Notes: generated by a model not told the origin, from the letters alone. Positions 46,801-54,942 are shown, numbered from the stretch's first letter. The stretch is DNA of 64,000 nt from DASPMP01 sp035626995 (GCA_035626995.1 DASPMP010000141.1:3291-67290), one strand, 5' to 3'. Numbers and translations are program-made.

Positions 46801-47010
46801 GAGCGATGCGGCGACGCGGATCTCGCGCTCGAAGCGGCCGGTGGACATCGCAGCCGCGAGCTCCGGGGAGAGCATCTTGACCACGACCTTGCGGCCGAGC
46901 CGATGCTCTTCGGCGACGAAGACCGTGGACATCCCGCCGCCGCCCAACTCGCGCTCGATGGTGTAGCTGCCGGAGAGCGACTGCTGGGCGCGGGCGCGCA
47001 GGTCCGACAT
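43819..47010 (-). CDS. Membrane Ser/Thr protein kinase with TPR sensor domain
   Basis: 1063 residues. The N-terminal Hanks-type kinase domain (about 15-275) is intact: glycine loop ELGGGGMSTV, Lys45, HRDIKPDN (135-142) and DFG (154-156), then GTPAYMAPEQ. Hydrophobic segments follow at about 300-360 and one near 405-425, placing the remainder outside the cytoplasm. Next comes a domain resembling those that assess oligomeric lipoprotein-like or propeller inputs (KVFVTAFDAPGADSSLGSTI), then TPR-like helices to the end. This kinase-TM-TPR plan is very common in Gemmatimonadota and Acidobacteriota. Targets are unknown. Array C3 lies just upstream of its start. Confidence 0.93.
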   Translation of the reverse strand: MSDLRARAQQSLSGSYTIERELGGGGMSTVFVAEEHRLGRKVVVKMLSPELAAAMSTGRFEREIRVAASLQQANIVPVLAAGELDGLPYYTMPYIEGESLRARLSQGPMSTADAVSILRDVSRALAYAHEHGVVHRDIKPDNVLLSGHTAVVTDFGIAKAIAAAAESTKGATLTQLGTAVGTPAYMAPEQAAGDPATDHRADIYAFGCVAYELLAGQPPFHGLAPHKLMVAHMSEAPKPVTELRPDCPPVLASLIAQCLEKDADARPQNAVELLRRLEAVASPSAAQAAMPALLIGGRSMLQRALLVYALAFLAVFIVARAAIIAIGLPDWVLTGALIVMALGLPVILFTAYTQYVSLRMARATPTYTPGGTPSLATAHGTMATIAMKASPHLSWQRTMRGGIAAVIVFALLVAGFMTMRALGVGPFGSLLASGKLTARDKVFVTAFDAPGADSSLGSTIAEAVRTNLSQSRAVRMVPTSAVVAALEQMQRPDGARIDLATSREIAQRAGAKAVVTGSVVQAGTGYILTARLVAAENGDELASFRESASDAGDLIPTVDRLTKELRGRIGESLKTVREAPRFDQVSTASLAALRSYTAGLYANDVQGDYPTAVQYFREAIRQDSTFAMAHVQLAYSLLTMGGSVRQAQADSAMTTAFQLRDRLPERERYNVEGAYYMTASPDRTKAIPAFRRAIELDSSNLDAANSLGVTLGDTRDYAGAEAAYRLALRDDPLNGTLLANIADLFTRMGRHASFDSVVAGMVANKVPFPTTLMRFVDLWFRGDYDAAERLARTHADTASPRAAVGSQDRMVSIAILRGRLREAERRYAQVNEAKARVRGDTVSPHDVAFFRAMVDGELRGNPARGLAALDASLRARNPASLPVTADRSFWLAFGYARMGQPAKARQLYAQYEARLDARERAQQAVQSMRLRALIADAEGKTDSAVAFMRRGDAEADGLPTGNCTSCTPLFIGLFLDRAGRADSARAYLTEYVEESGTGGPVIDRIWLGPVLYRLGQLYEGTDTKRSTEYYGRFVDLWAGADAELQPRVADARARIARLNRTNQ

Positions 47011-47073
47011 TCAGGCCTTTCGAGGAGGTGGGGCGGGCGGGGACGACCGGCAGGAATGTACGGCGGGGAAGGC

Positions 47074-47308
47074 CTGACGGCCAAGCGCTTACTGCCAAAC
47101 GGCTAACCGCCAAGAGCTAACCGCCAAGAGCTAAGGGCCAAGTGCCTGACGGCCAAGAGCTCAGGGCGCCGTTGGCAGTAAGCTATTGGCCGTAAGCCGT
47201 TGGCAGTAAGCCGTTGGCCGTAAGCTCTTGGCAGTAAGCTCTTGGCAGTAAGCTCTTGGCAGCAAGCTCTTGGCCGTAAGCTCTTGGCAGCAAGCTCTTG
47301 GCCGTAAG
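47074..47308. repeat. Palindromic 14-bp minisatellite array C3
   Basis: Left arm: about six units of type CTAACCGCCAAGAG (47074-47160), more diverged than in C1 and C2. Centre: GGGCGCCGTTGGC. Right arm: about nine units of type GTAAGCTCTTGGCA (47177-47308), ending 5 bp before the stop of the SpoIIE-phosphatase gene. It occupies the gap between two minus-strand genes. Confidence 0.92.
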
Positions 47309-47312
47309 CCGA

Positions 47313-48557
47313 CTACTCCCGAGTCGCGGCGAGCACCGTCAGGTCATCGTGCGGTTCGGCCTGGCCCTCGAACGCTTTCACCGCGCCCCACAATTCTCGC
47401 ACGAGATCCGGCGCCGACGTCGGGCCGAGCCCGCGCACCAGCTCGCGCAACCGCTCGCCGCCGAAGGACTCGTCCGTTGGACTCCGTGCTTCCACCACCC
47501 CGTCGGTGAACGCGAGAAAGCTCTCGCCGATCTCCAGCTTCGCCTCCGCGGCCCGGAAGTCTGCGTCCGGGATGATGCCGAGCGCCGGACCGGTGGGCCG
47601 CAGCTCCCTGATGCCACTCCGCCCGACGATCAGCGCGGGTTCATGACCCGCGTTGACATAATCGAGCGATCCGTCGAGCGGATCGAGCACCGCGAGGAAG
47701 ACGGTGGCAAACATGTTCGTGCGCCCGTGCAGCACGGCGATGTAGTTGTTCGTGAACTGCGCCACTCGCGTCAACAGGTCGGCGGGTGACGCGCGCTCCA
47801 CCGCCTGCATCACCAGGGTATGGCGGCCGCCGATCATCTGGATCGCTCCCCCGCCCACCGGATCTGCGGACGCGCGGATCAGGCTGCGGAACAGCGCCAT
47901 GAACAGTGCCGCGCCAACGCCCTTGTCGCACACGTCACCCAGCACGAGCACGATCCTGCCGGACGGCAGCTGGAAGGCATCGTAGAAATCGCCCGATACC
48001 TGGCGCGCCGCGTCCAGCATCGCGGCGAGCGTCACCCCCGGCACCACCGGAAGCGATTCCGGGAGGAAGTCCCGCTGGATCTTCCGCGCGACGTCCATGT
48101 CGCGCCGGAGATGCTGGTTGTCCAGCAGGCCGCGACGATCCAGCGCGGCGTTCACACGCGCGCGCAACATCGCGGGCCCGAACCGCGCCGGAAGGCAATC
48201 GTCGGCGCCGCCGGTGAGGCACCGCTCCACCGCGTCGACGTCGTCGACGTCGCCGGCATCCGATATCACCAGCACCGGCATGCCGGACAGGTGCGGGTCG
48301 CGTCGCAGCGCCTCGACGAACCGCACCGCGCCCATCCCCGGCACGCCGACATCCAGCAGGACGAGCTCGAACCGGTCCGCGCGCAGGCGATCGAGCGCGT
48401 CATCGGCATTCGCGACCGTCCAGACGAAGTACCCTTCCTCCTCCACCAGGCGCACCAGGCCACCAGCGTCGGAACGCTCGCGCCCGATGAGCAGCGCCTT
48501 TCTCGGGACGCGCAGGGTGGTCTGCGTCCCCTGCATCGGCACCGGCGCCGCGGTCAT
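47313..48557 (-). CDS. Receiver-domain SpoIIE/RsbU-type PP2C phosphatase
   Basis: 414 residues; the ATG overlaps the PrsW-like gene's stop as ATGA. The N-terminal response-regulator receiver domain (about 20-140) has phospho-acceptor Asp in LLDVGVPGMG. The linker MDVARKIQRDFLPESLP leads to a PPM-type SpoIIE domain with SGDFYDAF and LGDVCDKGVGAALFMAL, then AGHEPALI, FTDGVVEA and a terminal DDLTVLAA. All these metal-binding motifs are typical of active phosphatases. In partner switching this class dephosphorylates an RsbV-type STAS protein; a matching STAS and RsbW-like pair is encoded 6-7 kb away. Confidence 0.93.
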   Translation of the reverse strand: MTAAPVPMQGTQTTLRVPRKALLIGRERSDAGGLVRLVEEEGYFVWTVANADDALDRLRADRFELVLLDVGVPGMGAVRFVEALRRDPHLSGMPVLVISDAGDVDDVDAVERCLTGGADDCLPARFGPAMLRARVNAALDRRGLLDNQHLRRDMDVARKIQRDFLPESLPVVPGVTLAAMLDAARQVSGDFYDAFQLPSGRIVLVLGDVCDKGVGAALFMALFRSLIRASADPVGGGAIQMIGGRHTLVMQAVERASPADLLTRVAQFTNNYIAVLHGRTNMFATVFLAVLDPLDGSLDYVNAGHEPALIVGRSGIRELRPTGPALGIIPDADFRAAEAKLEIGESFLAFTDGVVEARSPTDESFGGERLRELVRGLGPTSAPDLVRELWGAVKAFEGQAEPHDDLTVLAATRE

Positions 48558-49594
48558 GTTCCCGCCTCCGTCTCACCGGTCGCATCATCCAGCAGGTTGA
48601 GCTGCCACAGGTCCCGCGTGCTGGTGTGGATGAGCGGATGCAGCGCCAGCATCCCCGTTCGGCCGATGCTCTTCTCCAGGTAGCGCACTTCGTCGAAGGT
48701 GTGCCGCACCGCGAGATCGTCCCCCACCTGCGGTGCCGCGTCGAAGCCGGCTTCGCGCAGCATCAGCATCCCCTTCGCCCGGATGCCCAGCTCGGCGCGC
48801 AGCCGCAGGAGACACAGCATGTCCACGATCACCTCCGGCGCGAAGCGGCTGCGCAATCCAGAGACATACTGCCCGGTCGGCGTCTGCGACACGTGCCCGG
48901 ACCGCATGGCCCGCAACAGCTCCTGGTCGGTGTCGAACGCCGTGCCGAGCCAGGCGCGCGTGTCCCGCTCGCTCTGGTTGAAGAGCGCGATCGCCAGGGA
49001 CGGTAACGCCAGCATGATCAGCGCGGTGGCCAGGAGCGGCTGCACGATGAAGTGATTGTACAGCGAATGCAGGACGATGGACAGGAGCAGGCCGGGCACC
49101 AGGAGATGGGCGCTGAACACGCGCGCGCGGTTGTGCAGCACCCGGGCGACCATCGCGACCAGCGCCGTGGCGCCGCCATGCATCACGGCGGTGCCGAAGC
49201 CGCGGACCACCCAGGTCCACACGGTCGCATTGGGATCGCTCAGGTAGTACGTGTTCTCGAGCAGGGCGAAGCCGGTGCCGACGGCGAATCCGAGAATGGC
49301 GGCGTCGACGACGAATCCCACCCTGTTGCGTGCCATGAGGAACGCGATGTACGCGGCCTTCAACGTTTCCTCGACGACGGGGCCAACGTACCTGGAGTAC
49401 GCCACCCCATCGATACCAGTTGTCCTGAGCCAGACGTTCACCGCGTAGCTGGCGGCGGCCGCGATCACCCCTGCGCCCACCGCCAGCAGCACCGCGCGCA
49501 CGGACACGAGCTTGTAGCTGTCGATGAGAACCAGCGCGCCGAGGAAGAGAAAGACCGGAAGGACGCTGATGGCGATCGCGATCACAGCGCTCAC
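48554..49594 (-). CDS. PrsW-family intramembrane metalloprotease
   Basis: 346 residues from a GTG that overlaps the upstream stop as GTGA. About eight membrane helices carry the PrsW/CPBP-like motifs: EETLK (75-79), FALLEN (109-114), HGGATAL with His139, and HSLYNHF with His176 and His181. The family cleaves membrane-embedded anti-sigma factors (PrsW on RsiW in Bacillus subtilis, where it performs the first cut). Residues about 195-346 form an extra soluble C-terminal part that many short relatives lack. An ECF sigma factor with a membrane anti-sigma-like partner lies just upstream, making that partner a good substrate candidate (inference). Confidence 0.9.
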   Translation of the reverse strand: MSAVIAIAISVLPVFLFLGALVLIDSYKLVSVRAVLLAVGAGVIAAAASYAVNVWLRTTGIDGVAYSRYVGPVVEETLKAAYIAFLMARNRVGFVVDAAILGFAVGTGFALLENTYYLSDPNATVWTWVVRGFGTAVMHGGATALVAMVARVLHNRARVFSAHLLVPGLLLSIVLHSLYNHFIVQPLLATALIMLALPSLAIALFNQSERDTRAWLGTAFDTDQELLRAMRSGHVSQTPTGQYVSGLRSRFAPEVIVDMLCLLRLRAELGIRAKGMLMLREAGFDAAPQVGDDLAVRHTFDEVRYLEKSIGRTGMLALHPLIHTSTRDLWQLNLLDDATGETEAGT

Positions 49595-52557
49595 ATGATC
49601 TTCAGGGACACCATGGCGGCCGGCTTCGTGGACACACCATCACCCGCCGCAACCGCGGAGCCGAAGGACAGCGTCGAATCCAGGTGACTCAGCGTCACGA
49701 GACGGACATCCAGCTGGGCGCCAAAGCTGCCGAGGGTGCGCCGGGTGATCGCCTGGTCGGGATCCGTGACGAGGCCCGTTGCGAACAGCGATACGGCCGC
49801 CCACCGCAGGTACGCGCTCGGCATGCCGACGCTGCGGAAGCGCAGTGGCGGCGACGTCCACTCCACCTGTCCGCGCACATATGTCGCGCCGCTCGCGCTG
49901 TTGATGTCGAGTCCCGGAAAACTCCCGGTGCTCCGGAACTGCTTGATCTCGCGGTGATCCACCCAGTTGTTGGCGAAGCCGCCGAAGTAGAACCGGGCGA
50001 AGGGGTCGGCCCGGTTCCCGCCCAGCGACGTTCCCGCACCCGCCCGGAACCAGAGCGAGGAGTGGTCCAGGGGGAGCAGCACGCCGCGCGACGCCTCCAT
50101 GCTGAGCCTGGGCAGGAGCGCTTTGTTCACGTAGTTGCCCTGCACGGCGGACTCCCAGCTGGCGCCCAGCTCGTCCTCGATCGCGCCCAGCGATCGTCTT
50201 AAAGACTGATAATGCATCGCCGTGGAAAACGTGGCGAGCCGGTCGAACGACGCGGCGACGCCCTGGAACTCCGGGACCGTGGCGAGATCGCCATGGCCCG
50301 CTGCCTGGACGGTATATCCCAGGCTGGTCGGGCCATCCATGTACAGGTTGCCGTCGTACTGGACGGCGAGCGTGTAGCCGCGGCGACTCGTCTTCGTTGG
50401 CCCCACGAGATCGTAGAAGTCGGCACCATTGAGCGCACCGGAGACCTTCCAGTTCCAGTGGCGGAAGACCGCGCGGGCGTGCATCCGCTCGTACGGGTCC
50501 AGCTGCTGTCCCGGGGAGAATGACGCCGACACGTCCAGCGCCGTGGCTCCGAGCCGGTCCGAGAAGTTCAGCCGCACGCCGCCGGCCACCGCGTAGTTGC
50601 CCGCCGCGTCCTCGTACCCTTCCACGATGGGATAGGCGTTGTCGAGCTTGAAATTGCGGAAGGCGCTGTAGCCGTGGGTGGCCGCCGCGAGCGAGTCGAC
50701 GCTGGTGGTCGCATCATCCGGCGGGATCCACGATTGCACCTCAGTGCGGCGCACGGCGATCTCGTTCCCGAGGAATCGAATGGCGCTTACGCTGCGCACC
50801 GGAGCGTTGGCGATGAGCGCGGGGACGAAGCCAGTGCGTGAGTACGCGAACACCAGGAGCGAATCTCCGGACACCGGGACCGGCTTGAAGAATCCCGTCT
50901 CGGCGTTGCTCAGCGCCTCCATCCTGCGCTGCGCCACATCGTAACGGAAGACATTGCTCACGCCGGAGTAGTACGACGATCCGAAGAGGAAGCGTCCGTC
51001 GGGTGAGAAGACGAAATTCGACGGAGACCATTCGCCGAACTCGAACAGCACCGCGTGCGTCGTGTCGCCGCGAAGGAGCGCCGCCACATCCATGCGCACC
51101 AGCCGCTGGTCTCCGCTCGTCTCGGCCATCGAACCGATCAGGGTCGTGCCGTCCGGCGACAGGTCGATGTCGAACAGGTCTCTTCCATATGGTAGGGTGA
51201 GGACCTGCTTCCACTCGGCGTAGGGCGGGGGCATCCGGACGAGCGTGGAGAAGCCGTTGTCGTGCCGGATGCCCCAGAGCGAGTGGTCTGCCTGGTTGAG
51301 CGCCAGGTCGCCGATCCGCGCATTGCGAATGAGGACGCGCGTGCGGCCGGTGCCGAGGTCCAGCGCGATGAGGTGGCGCCAGTCCGCGTTATTGGTGGTG
51401 TAGAACAGGGTGCGCGTCGTGGCATCAAACGCCAGCGACGTCACCGACAGGCCGCTGGCGCCCGCGATGTCGCGGATCCTGGTGTACGTCCCCGACTGGA
51501 TGCCGATGGACGCGAGATGCGATTCCTGTCCGGGATAACGGACGGCCACGATCACGCTCCCGGTGGCGCTGTCGTGGAAGGCCCGCGACACGGAGCCGAG
51601 CACGCGATTGGTGAGCACCCGATACCCCGAGGTGGGATTGCGCCGGATCGTGTCGAGATTGGCGCGCTGCCACTCGTGCTCCCACTGGATCCAGCGCGCC
51701 CACTCGTCCTCGAGCGAGCGGCCGAACACCTTTTGGAACTGGCCGGAGAAGTAGCGCCGGCTGCCTTCGCTCCGGTTCACCCAGGCGAGCAGGGAGTCGT
51801 GGCCATATCGCAGCCCCAGGTAGCTGACGAACCGCGTCCCGTAGAGATAGGAGTTCACGCCCACCTGGAAGTCGATGGTGGTTCCCTCGGACTCGAGCCC
51901 CACCACGTCGTACATCGCTATGCTGTCGCGCACCAGCGTGCGGAAGACCATCTCGTCGTACGGACCGATCGCCCGACCCAGTCCACCATTCATCCACGTC
52001 TCGAGGTACGTGGCGATCCCCTCGAGGTACCACCGCGGCGCGTACCAGCGCGGCGTGGTGAGGTAGCTGTACAGCATCGACAGGGGCACGTCGGCGTTGG
52101 GAGCCACCTTGCCGAAGAAGAGCGCCCGGAAGCGCCGGTCCGATGCGGTGGCCTTGTCCGTCGTGACGATATGCGCGAGCTCGTGGTTCATGGACGACGC
52201 CATGCGCTCCGGCGCCGGCGCGGACTCGTAGTCGTGGCCGTACGGCGCGATGCCGATGGTGACGTGGTTCTCGGGCACGGGGCGCGCGCCGGCGTTCCCC
52301 TGGTGCCACAGGTCGTGCACCAGCACGTCGATGCGGCCGCGCGGCGCGTAGTCGAACAGGCGACGATGAAAGCGCAGCGCGTTCTCGAAGCTCGCGGTCA
52401 CCTGCGGCACCAGGTACGACTGGAGCGGCGACGTGTACACCAGTCGCATGGTGCCCGTCTCGAGTGCCTGGAACTGGGCGGGTGCAGCGGACGGCCAGAA
52501 CGTACACAGGCACGCGAGCAGCGGCACGACCGCCGTCCCTCTTCGAACAGCGAGCAT
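49591..52557 (-). CDS. Exported zinc-protease / beta-propeller / outer membrane barrel protein
   Basis: 988 residues, signal peptide ending PSAAPAQ (28). The N-terminal gluzincin (peptidase MA-like) domain has HELAH (125-129) and the third ligand Glu179 in WYLEGIATYLE. Residues about 320-640 resemble a TolB/WD40-type propeller (LSPDGTTLIGSM and FSPDGRFLFGSSYY). The last 330 residues alternate polar and hydrophobic residues like an outer-membrane barrel (RLNFSDRLGATALDVSASFS, later WFRAGAGTSLGG). The final residues are SLKIM, not the usual aromatic. The three-part layout fits a surface protease held by a barrel. Its stop is coupled to the PrsW-like gene, which hints at a sensing role for that protease (inference). 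Confidence 0.82.
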   Translation of the reverse strand: MLAVRRGTAVVPLLACLCTFWPSAAPAQFQALETGTMRLVYTSPLQSYLVPQVTASFENALRFHRRLFDYAPRGRIDVLVHDLWHQGNAGARPVPENHVTIGIAPYGHDYESAPAPERMASSMNHELAHIVTTDKATASDRRFRALFFGKVAPNADVPLSMLYSYLTTPRWYAPRWYLEGIATYLETWMNGGLGRAIGPYDEMVFRTLVRDSIAMYDVVGLESEGTTIDFQVGVNSYLYGTRFVSYLGLRYGHDSLLAWVNRSEGSRRYFSGQFQKVFGRSLEDEWARWIQWEHEWQRANLDTIRRNPTSGYRVLTNRVLGSVSRAFHDSATGSVIVAVRYPGQESHLASIGIQSGTYTRIRDIAGASGLSVTSLAFDATTRTLFYTTNNADWRHLIALDLGTGRTRVLIRNARIGDLALNQADHSLWGIRHDNGFSTLVRMPPPYAEWKQVLTLPYGRDLFDIDLSPDGTTLIGSMAETSGDQRLVRMDVAALLRGDTTHAVLFEFGEWSPSNFVFSPDGRFLFGSSYYSGVSNVFRYDVAQRRMEALSNAETGFFKPVPVSGDSLLVFAYSRTGFVPALIANAPVRSVSAIRFLGNEIAVRRTEVQSWIPPDDATTSVDSLAAATHGYSAFRNFKLDNAYPIVEGYEDAAGNYAVAGGVRLNFSDRLGATALDVSASFSPGQQLDPYERMHARAVFRHWNWKVSGALNGADFYDLVGPTKTSRRGYTLAVQYDGNLYMDGPTSLGYTVQAAGHGDLATVPEFQGVAASFDRLATFSTAMHYQSLRRSLGAIEDELGASWESAVQGNYVNKALLPRLSMEASRGVLLPLDHSSLWFRAGAGTSLGGNRADPFARFYFGGFANNWVDHREIKQFRSTGSFPGLDINSASGATYVRGQVEWTSPPLRFRSVGMPSAYLRWAAVSLFATGLVTDPDQAITRRTLGSFGAQLDVRLVTLSHLDSTLSFGSAVAAGDGVSTKPAAMVSLKIM

Positions 52558-52606
52558 CGCGAACGGGGGGCGGGGGAAGGGGAAGTTCGTCGCCCCCGAA
52601 AGTACA

Positions 52607-52648
52607 AGCTGGCCCCGGCTCGCGTTAGGGACGGAGCCGGGGCCAGCT
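52607..52648 (-). terminator. Strong hairpin terminator after the anti-sigma-like gene
   Basis: AGCTGGCCCCGGCTC and GAGCCGGGGCCAGCT form a perfect 15-bp stem with a 12-base loop, 23 bp past the stop at 52671. In the minus-strand direction it is followed by TTGTACTTTC, a weak T-tract. It separates the sigma/anti-sigma unit from the protease/PrsW/phosphatase unit. Confidence 0.78.
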
Positions 52649-52670
52649 GATGGAACGGTATCGCCTCAGG

Positions 52671-53843
52671 TCAGAGCTTGGCGCGCATCGCCTCGCTGAG
52701 GAACGCTTCCGAGGCCGCCGAGCTCCGGGACAGGGCGCGGAAGATGTCCGCGGCGTGGAGCCGGAAGTACGCGTCGGTCGCCATCGCCTTGCGGAAGGCG
52801 TCGTTCGCCATGACGGCGCGGAACGCATCGTTCGCCATCGCGGCGCGGAGCGCCTCGCTGGACAACGCGCTGCGCAGCGCATCATTCGCCGCCATGGCGC
52901 GGAAGGCGTCGTTCTCCAGCACCTGGCGGAAGGCCTCGTCGGCCATCACGGCGCGGTAGGCGTCGTTCGCCCGGAGCGCGCGGAACTCGTCGCTCGCCTC
53001 CAGCTTCCGGTACAACTCGTTGCCGCGCAGCGAACGCAGGGCGTCGCTTGCCAGCGCCTTGCGGAACTCCTCACTGGCCTGCAGGCGACGGAACGCGTCG
53101 TTGCTCGCCAGCCTGCGGTACGCCTCGCTGGCCATGAGCTGGTGGTACGCCTCGCTGGCCATGAGGCTCTTGAACGCGTCATTCGCCGTCAGCTGGCGGA
53201 GGGCGTCGCTGGACTGCAGCGCACGGAACTCGTCGTTCCGCATGGCGTTGCGGAACACGTCGCTCTTCACGAGCTCCAGGATCTCGTGGTTCTGGAGGAG
53301 TACCTGGATCTCGGGATTGGCGAGCGTGACGTCGCGCTCGGTGACCGTACGGTTGCGATAGCGCGATGCCTGCTGAACGCCGACCGGGGTGGTATCGCTG
53401 AGCCCACCGATGGTGCCGGACTCGCGGCCCGACGGCGGGTAGCCGGTGACGGCAAAACCGATGATCGCGATCACCGCGACCGCCGCACCGCCAATCACTA
53501 AGGCTTTTTTCATGAGCATCACATTCTCCATTCGAATTGTGGTCGATCGCAATTGCAACGTGAACCAACGAACCAATGACTGCAGGGACGACGGCGCCGC
53601 TGCCACAGCCGGTGCAGCGCGCGCGAAGTTTCGGATAGAGGCAAGGATGGTATTCCGCAGGTGCGGCGGCGGTGCCTGGTCCTTCACCCTGCCGAGCAGC
53701 TCATGCATCTCGCGCAACTCGGCGGCGAGCGCCCGGGCCTCGGCGTCCACCAGGAGCAATTCCCGGAAGGCGGCGCTGGATTCCGGCGTACTGTCGCCGT
53801 CCAGCTCGCGGTGGATCAACTCGATCTGCTCCGGTTGCAGCAT
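52671..53843 (-). CDS. Membrane anti-sigma-like protein with 22 nonapeptide repeats
   Basis: 390 residues, starting 2 bp after the ECF sigma gene's stop. Residues 1-75 resemble the N-terminal sigma-binding part of ECF anti-sigma proteins (MLQPEQIELIHRELDGDSTP, then MHELLGRVKD). No zinc HxxxCxxC motif is present. One membrane helix spans about 113-132. After a linker, residues 175-372 are 22 consecutive 9-residue units without any gap, consensus [AS]-[NS]-[DE]-A-[FYL]-R-x-[LAV]-x (examples ANDAFRAVM, ASEAYRRLA, ENDAFRAMA). They should lie outside the cytoplasm and look helical. I know of no named family with this repeat. The likely role is to hold the sigma factor and sense envelope signals (inference). 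Confidence 0.85.
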   Translation of the reverse strand: MLQPEQIELIHRELDGDSTPESSAAFRELLLVDAEARALAAELREMHELLGRVKDQAPPPHLRNTILASIRNFARAAPAVAAAPSSLQSLVRWFTLQLRSTTIRMENVMLMKKALVIGGAAVAVIAIIGFAVTGYPPSGRESGTIGGLSDTTPVGVQQASRYRNRTVTERDVTLANPEIQVLLQNHEILELVKSDVFRNAMRNDEFRALQSSDALRQLTANDAFKSLMASEAYHQLMASEAYRRLASNDAFRRLQASEEFRKALASDALRSLRGNELYRKLEASDEFRALRANDAYRAVMADEAFRQVLENDAFRAMAANDALRSALSSEALRAAMANDAFRAVMANDAFRKAMATDAYFRLHAADIFRALSRSSAASEAFLSEAMRAKL

Positions 53844-53845
53844 GG

Positions 53846-54478
53846 CTAGACCCTCTGCCCGAGGAGCACGAGCCGCAGGCGCTGGCGCGCGGTGAACAGC
53901 CTGGACTTGACCGTGGGCACGGCAACCTTGAGCACTTCGGCGATCTCGTCGTACGAGAGGGACTGGAAATGCCGGAGCACCACCAGCGAGCGGTCGTTCG
54001 CGTTGAGCTCATTGAGCGCGCGTCCCACGCGGTCCTCGGCCTCCATCGCGGCATCCGCCGCGGGTTCCCGCCCGGGGATGGACGACTCCTCGTTCAGGGT
54101 GACCATCGGCCGCCGCCGCTTGAGCATGTTCAGTGACTCGTTCATGGTCATCCTGTAGATCCAGCTGAAGAACCGATACCGCGGGTCATACGACGCGAGC
54201 GACAGGAAGGCATTGCAGAACACGGACTGCGTCACGTCTTCCGCGTCCTGCACGTTCCCCAGCATCCGGAGTGCGATGTTGAACAGCCGGCGTTCGTAGC
54301 GGGCGACCAGCGTTACGGCCGCCGCCTGCTCACCGGAAAGACACCGTCGGACCAACTCCCGGTCCTGGTCGTCCTCTGCCCGAGGTCTCTCGTCCAAAGT
54401 ACAATCGAGGTCGGCAAAGGTTGGAAACGTGGTCGGGGCGGCCCAAGCCGAGTGGGCCGCGACCGGACTAACGTGCAC
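53846..54478 (-). CDS. ECF-subfamily RNA polymerase sigma factor
   Basis: 210 residues as drawn from GTG 54478. Region 2 shows NIALRMLGNVQDAEDVTQSVF and the promoter-melting FSWIYRMTMNESLN. Region 4 has LRHFQSLSYDEIAEVLKVAV and TVKSRLFTARQRLR. The first 30 residues are not conserved in the family, and a TTG at 54397 would give a more usual N-terminus and leave 100 bp for promoters before the divergent gene. It directs transcription of a regulon controlled by the adjacent anti-sigma-like protein. ECF sigma factors often transcribe their own operon. Confidence 0.93.
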   Translation of the reverse strand: MHVSPVAAHSAWAAPTTFPTFADLDCTLDERPRAEDDQDRELVRRCLSGEQAAAVTLVARYERRLFNIALRMLGNVQDAEDVTQSVFCNAFLSLASYDPRYRFFSWIYRMTMNESLNMLKRRRPMVTLNEESSIPGREPAADAAMEAEDRVGRALNELNANDRSLVVLRHFQSLSYDEIAEVLKVAVPTVKSRLFTARQRLRLVLLGQRV

Positions 54479-54498
54479 GCCGGAGGGCGACAGGGCAA

Positions 54499-54933
54499 AT
54501 GGGATCGAGCTTCAGGACTTCGATGACCGTGGGGACGAATGCGGTGGCGCAGCTGAACGCCGCCTTCGCCACCGTCGCGGACGCGCATGCCCTGCCGGAC
54601 GCCGTCCGGCGGAGCATGGCCATCGCCCTGGACGAGCTGCTCACGAATTCCCTGTCGTACGGGTTGCCTCGGGAGGGCGGTGAGGTCACCCTTGAGGTCG
54701 AGCTGCGCCCGGATCGCCTGATCGTCACGGTGAGCGACAATGGCGAGCCGTTCGACCCGTTGGGGCGTCCGGCGCCGGACACCACGTCGCCGCTGACGGA
54801 CAGGCCGGTGGGCGGGCTCGGAATTCACCTGGTGCGGCAGCTCGTGGACGACGTGAGCTATCAGCGCCGCGCGGACCGCAACGAAGTCACGCTGACGAAG
54901 CACTTGACGGCAGGATCAGCGACTCACACCTGA
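54499..54933 (+). CDS. RsbW/SpoIIAB-like ATP-binding anti-sigma kinase
   Basis: 144 residues from ATG 54499, small GHKL ATPase domain: N box ALDELLTNSLSYG, G1 VSDNGEPFDP, and G2 GGLGIHLVRQLVD. Such proteins phosphorylate an STAS antagonist and bind a sigma factor or other partner when the antagonist is unavailable. The STAS gene follows 9 bp later, so they form a pair. They are divergent from the ECF sigma gene with only 20 bp between the annotated starts. Confidence 0.92.
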   Translation: MGSSFRTSMTVGTNAVAQLNAAFATVADAHALPDAVRRSMAIALDELLTNSLSYGLPREGGEVTLEVELRPDRLIVTVSDNGEPFDPLGRPAPDTTSPLTDRPVGGLGIHLVRQLVDDVSYQRRADRNEVTLTKHLTAGSATHT

Positions 54934-54942
54934 AAGAGGCCG

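Noticed and set aside
38271..47308. CRISPR array interpretation of the 14-bp repeats
   Set aside because: Units are contiguous with no unique spacers, run in both orientations around a centre, and no cas genes are present.
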